The notes beneath the pieces were generated by a model. The model searched no databases. It was not told where the DNA came from and saw nothing but the letters and a program-made list of their open reading frames with translations. This document shows positions 1 through 10,900 of a DNA stretch of 64,000 nucleotides, piece by piece. How positions within the stretch are numbered: the first letter of the stretch is position 1; each line of letters opens with the position of its first letter. The stretch is taken from positions 1 to 64,000 of the forward strand of contig JAXGGA010001167.1 in assembly GCA_038373865.1 (NCBI GenBank). The letters run 5' to 3'. The position numbers and the translations under genes are program-made. Origin of the DNA: Uloborus plumipes. Taxonomy: Eukaryota > Arthropoda > Arachnida > Araneae > Uloboridae.

Positions 1-1796
1 TGATACTTCTGTTTTGCTTTCTTTCTTTTCTTTTTTTTCTTTCTTTTTTTTTTGCACTAATCAAATGAGCTTTATAATTTGTTTTCTTTGTCTAGTGTAG
101 AACCATTAAATATATACTCAGTCATACATTTATGCAATATATTTTTAAGAAATTTTAATTCTGCCATTACGAAACTAAGGATATTTAGATTTTATTCATA
201 AAAGTACCATCCAATGAAATAGTGTAAATGTTAAGTGGTATCTAAGTGATGTTTCACGCTACCAAAATTTTTAATCAAATGCATTTTATACTTAGTAATA
301 AACTAGTACTGGATAAAACAGTAAAAGTTTTGTTAATTAATACCAATAATTTGTGATTAAATTACAACTGTACGTTTTAGCAATATATGTATATTTTTCA
401 GCTATTTGCTTCTTGAATTCTTCGATAAAGATTTTTTTTCAACGATATACAACAGGTTTGTGCTTTAAAAACTTTTTATTATATGTATACAGAGAAACAG
501 TAGAGTACATAGCGCCCTTCGGCATGGGAGGGGGGGCACACACGGTTTCGGGGCGTGCAATACGGAAAAATAGCACTACACGGATTTTTTTTTTTTTTGT
601 TAATCGAAAAAAAGAGGGGGGGGGGTGAGAGGGGACATGTACAGATCTTGCGAGGGGGGACGCACCGAAGTCTGTGTACGTTACTGCTGAGAAAAATGTT
701 AGCATAATAATGGGATGAAAACATTGCTAAATAAATTTCCAGTTTCTCAACATGTAATTGATTTACAAGAAAAAATATTTTGTTAGAGTGGTTAATAGCA
801 AAATGAATGCTTCAAAATTAAAATTAAAAAAAAAAAAACAGTTGAAATAATTAGTTTTCTTTAAAACAGAAGATTTATATATTTTTTTCAACTTATATTA
901 ACTAAAGTATATTTTCTCCGCAGAGCAACAGTAAGACCCAGGTCTTTTAAATATTGGCCAGAGAAATATTCATATACACTAAATAATTCATTTATGCTAC
1001 ATGTTTATATCTATAAATTTTAAGTAGTAAAGGAAGTAGTAAAATGAAGATTTGGCTGAAATATGCTCTTTTTTAATGAAATGTAAAAGAATTAAATTAA
1101 TATAAAAATAATAACAAATAATAATAGTTATAAATAAAGACAATAAACTACGTGAACTTTTTCTTCCATATAATTTTCGAAAAACTTCTATTGTTCTGCG
1201 TTGTATATTTATGTACCTGTTAGGAAAAGTTGTACGAATTAGAAATGCTATATTGATTTTTTTTTTTTTTTGCAAGAAGAAGAAAAGAAACTTTTGTAAA
1301 CTTACATCGACATTAAAAAAAATGATAATAACAACTTTATTAATCTACAACTTATCTGTAGAGCTTCGTTGGTTGATTTGCATTAGCTGGGGATTTCATA
1401 TATTTCAATGTTATGTAAAATTTATGAAAACATTTGGGTAAACAATTTAATTTTCCAAAAAAAAAAAACGGTTCTTCAGTAATGCTTTCAACGCTTCATC
1501 CCCGTTGCTTACATCGGCTTCCTAGTTAGACACGTGACCAAACGCGACCTGTGACATTGCGTGAAGGGACTCCATTTCAACGACCCTCATTTTTCAATTT
1601 CATCTCCAGCCACCTCTATCAATAATATAACTTACAAAGAAAAATAATCTTCTGCACAATCTTTCGTACTTAAAGGTATGCATTAACTGGCTACCGATAT
1701 AGTCATCACAATTAGTAAAACGTGGGTTCACAACATGTCGCGTAGTAAAATATTCATCAATATCAATGCAAAACAATCTATTAAGTATTTATAAAG
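1..1796. other. No gene seen
   Basis: AT-rich DNA with poly-T runs and a G-rich patch near 520-660. Short open frames here have no recognisable domains. Confidence 0.6.
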
Positions 1797-1895
1797 GATT
1801 CCGGGCTGTTGTGCCGTGGTCTGAATGGCTTTAATCCATACGTTTCGATCGCAACTGCGGCGGTCATCTTCAGTGGGTGTGGTTGATTAATTTGG
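1797..1895 (-). mobile_element. Penelope-like element terminus with hammerhead-like motif
   Basis: On the minus strand CTGAAGA (1873-1867) is followed by a possible stem GACCGC/GCGATC with a 7-nt loop and then GAAAC (1846-1842): the CUGANGA...GAAA arrangement of hammerhead ribozymes common in Penelope-like element ends. The stem has one A-C mismatch. No reverse transcriptase was recognised nearby. Confidence 0.45.
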
Positions 1896-2043
1896 CGACA
1901 GTTGCGAAATTTCGAACTGCTTCAAGATTTTAAATTGAAAACGCAGCGCCCTCTACCTTCCGGCTCGGGATTGACAGATGACTGATCTATTAAGTACTAA
2001 GTATTTGACTTTGTTCCAATCGCTTATTTTCGTAAATTTTACC

Positions 2044-2130
2044 ACAACCTCTGTGTCTCGAAACCTCCGTATCTCGAATTTTTCTTCTGTCCCGTGAAAT
2101 TCGAGATAGACAGGTTTGACTGTATAACTC
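2044..2130 (-). repeat. CTCGAATTT element, copy 1
   Basis: The minus strand reads CAGTCAAACCTGTCTATCTCGAATTTCACGGGACAGAAG... with TA at its start. A diverged copy lies at 25236-25312. Probably one end of a pogo-type MITE. Confidence 0.55.
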
Positions 2131-3668
2131 TCAAAAGTTTTGCACCAAAATGTATTTGATTCAGATGAAACTTTTTCAGAATTTTTTCAAAAATATTTCT
2201 TGTTCTCAAACGACTATATAACTTTGTATTTAGGTAAAATACGTCACAAAGAGCCACGTGGTGGCGATAACTGAATTTTGTTAAAAAGTGCAGATACGAC
2301 TTTTGTGGCTTAGCACGGAAATATAATGATCTGATGCAGTTTAAAACACAAAAAGAGTTCTGCTGACGAAACTTACGCACTTTGGCAATGGCTCTTCTGT
2401 CTAGAATAAAAATTGCAATTGAAACACCTTTTACCTTGGAGAATTTAATTTTTAATGGGAATCATATGGCATTTTTTCTTACTCTCCATGGCAAAAGTTC
2501 ATAGTGTAGTATTGATAAAAAAATCAAACTATAAGCAAAAAGATCAAGAAGAAAGCTTCATTAACGATTAAAAAAAGACACAATAGCAATTTTGATTTTC
2601 TACATTATCATTGTCTCCTCTCAATTAAGAACAGAACACCAGAAATCCTTGCCCCATATTTATCAGTCATCATTGAAAGTATCATAAGTTTAAATAAAAC
2701 GTCTGTTTGGAAATATCAGGACTGTCAATTAGGTTGTCAATTATACATATGAAAAATATTTGAAGCTGGATAATGTTTTTCTACACTCATTTGATACATT
2801 TGCATTTTTTTCAGATAAGAGTTACTTTCTTATAAAGTTTGGATTCACATGGTCCGTCATTATAGTGTACTGTACAATGTACATGGCCTATTAAAGGTGA
2901 CGTTTTTTGGGTACTACTTGATATATATCAGAGAAAATATTATCAAAATTTTCAACAGGAATGCCAAACAAAAAATTGCGCAAATCTTAACTCAGATTGA
3001 AAGAAGCTTTGTGGAGAGATTGGAAAAAAAAAACTTTTATTCATCCCTTTATTAAAATCAGTATTGGTGTACATATCACTTTTATCTGCTATTTTTTCTT
3101 TTTTTTAATTCCACATTGTACCGGTAAATTTTTTACAAATTTAAATTAATGCTGTATATACTTGTTTTTGCTCCATTTAGTCCGTCCATCGTTTAGTTTA
3201 GTCCCCCCATTAGTTTGCCCCATCTAGTCCTTTCAGTTCCTGGAACTTTACAAAAAACACAAAGAAAATTATATTTCTTTCCGCTTAATACAAAACTTAG
3301 AAATCAAAGAAGCAATTTCGAGTTTCTTCAAGCAAATAGTAGACATACTGATCTATATCTCAATAAAATTAGAGCACTGTCTAAAGTTTCCTTCATTTAA
3401 ATTTCTGTAACTATCTGAAAGCAAAAATCTTCGTTTTACGAAATACCTTTAAATTCAAAAATTATTTTGAAGTGAAGACAAAGTAAATAAAAGCCAGCTT
3501 AAAATTTTAACTATTTCTTCTGTGAAAGTTAGCCCAGTTTTTGGAATTAATTTCAATTATGCTACTGAATTCCTTAAAGCTGGAGAAAAAAATTAAAACG
3601 TTCAATTTTGCTAAAAATGAAACATTTTTGATTTTTACACTTCAGTTAATATAGTTAGTTATAACTTT
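2131..3668. other. No gene seen
   Basis: AT-rich spacer upstream of the piggyBac-like element; no coding or repeat structure recognised. Confidence 0.55.
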
Positions 3669-3672
3669 TTAA

Positions 3673-4231
3673 CCCTTTAAGCAGTTTGCCCGTATAGTGT
3701 ACGTGCTACCCGAAATTGGCCTCATTTGGTTTGCCCGTACGGCGTACGGGCATCGATATTTTCAGATTTCCTTTACTCGTTTGCCCGAATTTTTCATTAT
3801 TGAAAGAGACTATTTAGTAGTATTATTTTTCAACAGATGATGTGGCTTGTCCATGTAAATGAAATGCTTTTCATCCGAGCGGGAAAGCGAGAACTTTTTG
3901 TTCTACTGTATGCCGTGCTTGTGAATCTTATGGAAATTATGGATGGAATATACGACGAAAATTCTGTTTTGTTACATGATGAGAGAAATTTTTGCATAAT
4001 TTGTAAACCATTCTTTACTGCATGCAGAATGTACTTGAAAAAAGCAAACATTTAGGGGCTTTGTGACCAAAATTGCAAAATAAAAAATGTTGTAAAAGCA
4101 TTAACAACGAAAAAAAAATTAACAAATTCTTAATATTCTTATTTTGTTAAGTATGGTACTTAACTATACGCAATAAAAAAATATGCCTTTTTTGGAAGCA
4201 TTTCCGGTAAAATAATTGACCGCTTAAAGGG
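3673..4231. mobile_element. piggyBac-like non-autonomous element (559 bp)
   Basis: Flanked by TTAA on both sides (3669-3672, 4232-4235), with inverted ends CCCTTTAAGC(A/G)G. Translating about 3838-4050 on the plus strand in mixed frames gives a Cys-containing stretch (CRACESYGNYG..IRRKFCFV) that resembles a decayed piggyBac C-terminal zinc-binding end. The superfamily call rests mainly on TTAA plus a CCC start. Confidence 0.65.
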
Positions 4232-4776
4232 TTAAAAGTTATTGTAAACCGATAAATTGCCTTACTATAAAGATTGCAAATATATGGAACTATTATGTTC
4301 ACATTAGTAAATAAAATAAATGGTTTTCAGAAGTGCAACATTAAGAATTTTCGCGAATGCTGTTTGAGTTGGCCAGTTTTCAATTACATACCTTAACTCC
4401 CATATAAAATAAATTTAAAAAGTCAAAATATTTTAGATATATTTATGTATGCATAAAGTGAACCTGAATACCAAATTTCAGAAAAATCTATTTCCATGCT
4501 ACCACTACTTTTTTTTCTGATTTTTACTCTTTTCACGTGGAAAGACCAAATGAAGAAAATTTCTTCTCATGGGCTTTGCCGAGTACCGATGGGTACGCCA
4601 AGTACAAAAATTTTCCATCGAAAGTAACTTACAAATCTTTGCTGAGCTTACTTCCGGTATGAAACGAACTTTTATGTATTGCATAACTTTTATTTATTTA
4701 TTTATTTAAATTTAGTATTACTTTTTTTTAAACCATCTGACATCGGTATTTTTTGGTTTACAGCTTCTACGACGCC

Positions 4777-4915
4777 ATGTTGGAAAAAGAGAAAAACGAG
4801 CTAAAAATCAAGACATTCGTGACTGAGAAACAACCAGAAAATGTCAAAAAATCATTGTTCACAATCAACAAAGAAATGCTGCCTTACAAGCTTCATTTCT
4901 TTTTATTCATTGGAG
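4777..4915 (+). CDS. Gene A coding exon 1
   Basis: Encodes residues 1-46 plus the first base of codon 47. It ends INKEMLPYKLHFFLFIGG at a GTAATG donor (GT at 4916-4917). The N-terminal about 28 residues are charged and cytoplasmic-looking, followed by the start of helix 1. The acceptor tttggtttacag ends at 4763, so 4764-4776 would be the last 13 nt of 5' UTR. Reading upstream of the ATG stays open (FYDA), so a coding upstream exon cannot be fully excluded. Confidence 0.82.
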
Positions 4916-7900
4916 GTAATGTAAAATTATATTCATTTAAAATATAATAATTAATATTTTTCTTCAAAATGTGTTTCAATGTCTAAAAAGCTAGCAAAAC
5001 AAAAACCTTCAAAATTTGAAGCGCGTCAGCGTTCAATTCCTTAAACTCTTCAACCTTGCACACACACGAGTATTATTAGTCTGTAGAGTATGAGTAGCAG
5101 TCCGTAGTGATAAGTCGAAAAGGGGGGGGGGTCGCCATAAGAGTGTCCGTATTCCTATGTACAGAGGTCCATAATGGGGGCAAGGGGGCTCAATCCCTCC
5201 CCCCTTTAGAAATTAGTACTTCCTTGCTTTTAGTTCTCTTACCCCCCCCCCCTCTTAGGCAAAAATATTAAACAATTTCTTCTTCAGCCATTAATGAATA
5301 AGTTATTAAAAATGTCAAATATTTATAACTCTAATCCGCACTGAAATCGCTTTCCTCGGAGAAAATATCCTGCTAAGTTATGGGGAAAATATCTGAGCTC
5401 CCCCCCCCCCCTCAAAATTTCGCATATGGGATACCATGGTTAACAGTTTTGGATTTTTCTTCAAAAAATTTCCGGAAGAAGTTTCGAGTAAGGTAGCAAT
5501 TACTATCTTAAAATCCATTTTATGTGCTGTAAATATTTCAAGTATTTCTGTTTAGTCATCGTAATAAATACAAATATGACGATCAGCAACAGGCTCTGGG
5601 CCCAACTAGGCTGGTCCTAGTCAAATTATAGACCCCAATGAAGATCAATGGCCCTCTTAAAGCTATCTACTCCATTGCTCCTTGTCATCGTAATGTTATA
5701 TATTAATTGTTTATTACATGAAGTCTCCATTAAGTGAGGTCAATTTTTCAGGCACTTTTTCTCATCCTCGTCATGCAAGTTACGGTGGAAGAAATGAAAG
5801 TTTGCTATTGCGCAAATATAAACCATTAAGCCGTTTCTTCATTTTGCAATATTTAGCTATTGTGGATGTTAGTAGTAAGCCTATTATCATTCATTTAATC
5901 ATGGGAGTATATTCTATGCCTACCTAGAGTCATTTTTATTCTAAAATTCTTTTATGTTTCTTTTATTGTTATTGTTGTTATCTTTTGTGATAGGTATAAT
6001 ATATGTAACAGCATTTCATTTATCAATGTCATAGTAATTAATATTTTACATAGCAATTCACAGCCTTGTTAGAGCTGTCCAGTATACTATCCGTTTCTAT
6101 TCCAATCCCCCCCCCCCCCGCTCTTTTTTACATTTGTTTCCCCTTTCAACGGACTTTGATACCCTCCATCTGGATAAGCTAGAAATGGCAGGTATGGAAG
6201 GTATTACTGGTTAAAATGTTAAAATAAAATAAAATGAATAACATTTTATTTTCCAGAAGAATTTAGATTCTTGCCAAATGAGTCTTTGGATTCTTTTGGA
6301 AATAATTCAAAAGTATTTTTTTCTTTGCTAGATGTGTCATCGTTTGTTTAAACCCTCTTCAACTTTTTTTTTTTTTTTTGGGGGGGGGGGACACGTAACT
6401 TTTTTTATTATTATTAACTGCATAGATGCAATTTTAACTCGTTTAAATGGTTTTTTAAAGTCCTTTAAGCTATCTTTTGGCTCCAAATGCTACCCGAAAA
6501 GCAAAACTTTGTTATTTTAGGAGAGAACGCGAAGCTTTTAATCTAATACTTGCTGGTATTAAGCGGTAAAGTCATACTTTGAAGAGTTTAGTGTTGTTTA
6601 TGCTTAAAGTAAGCTTGAAATAGCCTGTGGGGGACTTAAAGCCTCGCACGAGGTATTGCACAAGACCCTATAAAATAAAATTTGGCGTGCATGCCCAGTG
6701 GATATTGTTTAGTTTCGACTGTTAAAAGAAAAGAAATTACATCACAATTCCCCTAAACAGAAAAGTTTAGGGGTCTGTAAAAGGGCAAGTATAGTAAGAG
6801 TAACAATGAAATTCATCAAAGCACAGTATCAGCCACCAGGGACGTATACAAGGGAATAGGGGCGATGGGGGCTACCGCTCCGCCCTTGGTGGACTCTTCC
6901 ACAGCAATTTTGGACATTTATGTTCTAAAAATGTAATTTTATACAAGTTTAAATGAAGTTGAAGGAAAATGGTTAAGGAGCTCTCAACCGGAAATGTTTC
7001 TGAAACTTGAAGTCTAAATCTTTTCTGATCAAAATTTGTAAACCAGTATGTGAGAAAAACGTGAGAAGGAGTGAAAGTACGTAAAGCCCTGGTTTCCTAG
7101 GAGTAAAATCGTCGATCTCTGGCGAAGCGACGGTCGCCGCCTTCTTCTGCGCATGCGCCTGAGCCGCAAATTGACGTCGCTTCACGCCACGCTCCAATCA
7201 AACCGGTTCTGATTCCAGTGTGCGTCGCGCCCGGCGTCAGCGACGATTCTAGGAAACCGGGCCTTTCTGATTCCAGCGTGCAGTCGCGCCCGGCGTCAGC
7301 GACGATTGTCGAGTTCTAGGAAACCAAGACTTAAGAAAAGTAAATCGCCCCTCCCTTGAAAAATTTCTGGATCCGCCCTTGTCTGCCACGTGCCACAACA
7401 CTTGCATTCCACTTCCATTCGTGATAAAATTCTCAAAAAAAAAAAACATGCGGCAATTTTCATTTTTTGTTAGGGAGCAATTATTGCCCTGGATAAAAAC
7501 TGTACTGATAAAATTTTGAAATCTTATAGTTTTCCCAAATAAGTACACAGCTTCTGATTTTGGAAGGTTGTATGATTAAGATATAAGACAGAAAGTCGAA
7601 AGGAGGAGCAGGAGTCATTAGTGGCCACGGGTAACTACTCAAAGTTGAAAGTCCCCAAAACTCAACTGCATGCATGGTAGCGATTTGGCGATTGTAATAA
7701 CGTCTTTCAATCACGTCCTGGATTTTTCCCTTCACCGTTGAACATGTCATGTCTGTTTGACGTGATTTGGCTGCGTTTGCTTCTATTTACTAAACTAAAA
7801 TTATTGTCTTTACGTAAAACAAACAATTTTCGTTAATGTTGTTAAATCTAAACTTTCTAAGCTCTGAATATCATTTTCTCCCTTTAAACATGAATTTTCG

Positions 7901-10900
7901 CAAATTTCTTTACTTTTTAACCCATTAATGCCTGACATTTTTTTCCAAATATATTTTGTATACTGGTTACGAACAGTGTTTAATGGACAGGGAAAATAAT
8001 TAAAAAAATATTATGTAAAAAACATTTTTTTTATTAAGGAAAGAAAAATCGTCCCTTAAAAGTTACGATAGACCCCAGAGGGTACATACTTCTTTTACTA
8101 AAAAAATTTTCTGCCTACGATATAATATTTAAAAAGACATTTTATAAGAAAAAATAAAATCAGCAATTAACATAAACTGGGAAGCTGGGAATAACTTTGA
8201 AAACTTAGCTTTTTTTCTTAATATTGTGAACGATGTAATTTTTGATAAAGATCATATTAAAACAGCTACAGAACACACTTTACAATGGTTATATGCTGCA
8301 GTCTGTTAATAACGAATTGAAACAATTGAACACTATTATTTGGTTGAAATGTTCATTTTGGGGAAATTCAGACCCCTTTTTTTTTGGACCGTCCCTAAAA
8401 AGGGACGCTAGGCATTAATAGGTTAAACTGTGTGAACTAAGAAATCTACTTATATTAAAAACTGAGTATCTTTCTAACTATCTTTCTTTCTAACTATCTT
8501 TCTTTCTAACTATCTTTCTATGTCACGCTTCTTTCTCCTGAACGCCAATGACCTGAAAGTCGAACCAGGTACCGATAGATAGGTAATTTTTCAGGCTTCA
8601 TTAGTTTCAATTGATATAATTATACGATTTTATTTAGCGAAGATATCAATTAATAAGTAGTCAAGTTTGAAGCGATTAAGCCTAATAAATGATTAAACTT
8701 CCAAGACATTTTTTCTTACCGTTGCCATTTTGAATTAAAACGTTAATTAAATTATTGAACTATTTAAAATTCCAAGATATTTATTTCTTTCCGTTGCGAT
8801 TTTAGGGCATGAATTCAAGTGAAACACGGACGATCGCAACTCACTAATGCAATCGCAAATTACAAAATTTGTGTGGATTCAAGTGAAACGAATTCACTTG
8901 AATTCGACTTAGAGTAGCGGTTGCAATATGCGATCGCCTCGAAGCGATTGCAATGGTGTTTCACTTGAATTCGGCCCTAAATTAAAACGTTAATTAAATT
9001 GAACTTTTTAAAAAGAAAGAGTGTTATTTTTTCCATTGTCATTTTGAATACGTGTTATAACAAAGTTCTAACAATTGTTTTTATTCTAATTATTAATGAC
9101 ATATTTTTTCTCTGGTACCATTTTGAAAATGTGTTTTTAAATAAAATTGCAATTGCTGTTTCTAGAAGAGATTTTTTCTGGCTGCGATCCAAATATTAAA
9201 AGAACTTTTTCGTTTAGAATTTTGCAATTAATTTTACAGCAAGAAAGCGGTTTGGAAATAATTGTTTTTGGAAAGGCATTTTATTTGTTATTTAGGGAGA
9301 GTGCTAAGTATGCGCTACTTGACATCGTCTTTATTTTTGAGGAAGCATGAGCAAATAATTCGATTGATTCTTTGATGCAGGAAAGCTTTTCAGCGAGCCG
9401 CTTTAGCGGGGAGTAGTTTATTAAACTTTTCCTTGATACTTTAAAGGCGAGCCGCCTTGGCGGCGAGTAGTGAATTGTAACTTTCCTCGCTACAGTAAAG
9501 GCGAGCCGCCTTGACGGCGAGTAAACTGTTTAAACTTTCCTCATTTCTTTAAAGGCGAGCCGCCTTGGTGGCGAGTAGTTTTCTCAAACTGCCTTCACTA
9601 CATTACAGCCCGTGCAACGCCGGGCCATGCAGCTAGTAAAGTATTAAACGTTAAACTCCCAATTTGATATTCTTTTATTCGGTATTAAATTTAAAGAATC
9701 TAACTTTAATAAGAATGCGGATATAATAGTTTCCGGGGTTTTTCTTTCAATTGATTACTGTCCTACAAACAAATGCACCAGAAGCCGAAAAGTGTCTATA
9801 TTACATTTGCTCCTATACAAAATTATCTTAGCTTTTCGGTAAGACGTTGAATAATTGAACGAAAATAAAATAAAATGTAATAAACGTAATAAAATTTTGC
9901 ATAGTCTTATTTCTATCATCCGATTTCTTTTAAAATAGTAAACGTAAATTACTTGGAAGCGTATTGCCATTTTTTACTTCTTGCCATTTACAGTAATTTT
10001 TCCGTAAACCGTCTGTTTAGTTTGATATTCTAACTTTCAATAAATAAAAAACCTCCCAAAGGGTCACTAATTAAAGCGTCAAATTTTTGAAAAGGAGAAT
10101 GTTTACATAAATCACGATAAATAATTTTAAAAGCGTTCTAGGTATTAAAGCAATATACGAAATCTTTTGAAAAGTTTCAACCAAATAAAAGCATTCTTTA
10201 AAAATTAAATTTTATTATTATTTAGAAATGTTAAATTTAAATTTTTCTTTCAGCCATGGGGGCAGTTCTTCCATACATTCCTGTACTCGCTACTAACAAG
10301 CTAGGGCTTTCTGCATCAGCATTGGGAGCTGTTTACACAACTCACCAATTCATATTCATCTTCAGTAAACCAGCAATCGGCTATTTAGCAGACTATTTCA
10401 ACAGGCTAAAAGCTATAATTATTGCTTTGACTGTCATTCAAGGTATCACGTTGTTCTTCTTGTTAGCCATACCTAAAATAGAATATACAGAAGATGACAT
10501 CAGTAAGAATAAAACTGGAAATGAGCTAAGAAAACATTTATGCAATATGTGCAATATTTATAGGACGCAAAACCTCTTGACTGATACGCATTATGAGCAA
10601 GAAATGTGTAGCAGTGTTTTAAATAATGAAACTTTTGGAATCAACACTGTGCTTTGTTTCCCAGAATATGACACAGTTCTGGGTGATTCTAATACTTACA
10701 TGATTTCAAATTTTTTGTGCAAAGCACCCTCACAACAAAGTCTGAACCATTTTAGTCTGGAGTTAAACAGAACTGATACTTTTAAAATCACAGTTTTGTC
10801 TCAAGCGAAAAATCCAAACTCGTCATTGTGCGCCGATACTGGAGAGTATGATCCTGCGTTAAATCAATCGGTTTTTTTAACCGATCCTGGTTGTTACAAA

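Larger units (their letters stand above)
8460..9636 (+). mobile_element. Helitron-like non-autonomous element in gene A intron 1
   Basis: Begins with a TATCTTTCTAACTATC minisatellite (8467-8520) and the phrase GTCACGC..CTGAACGCCAATGACCTG seen at starts of such elements. It ends CCCGTGCAACGCCGGGCCATGCAGCTAGTA. The 3' hairpin (CCCG..CGGG) and terminal CAGCTAGTA are shared with the element ending at 57213. It contains two sets of tandem repeats and a nested MITE. No coding capacity seen. Confidence 0.5.
4916..10253 (+). other. Gene A intron 1 (5.3 kb)
   Basis: Phase-1 intron. Holds C-rich patches (5220-5410), the LINE scrap, a poly-C run near 6108, the GGTTTCCTAG MITE, the piggyBac-like MITE and the Helitron-like element. 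No host exon seen inside. Confidence 0.75.

Noticed and set aside
353..628. Open frame with poly-Phe and G-rich end
   Set aside because: Arises from poly-T and poly-G runs; no domain, no splice context.
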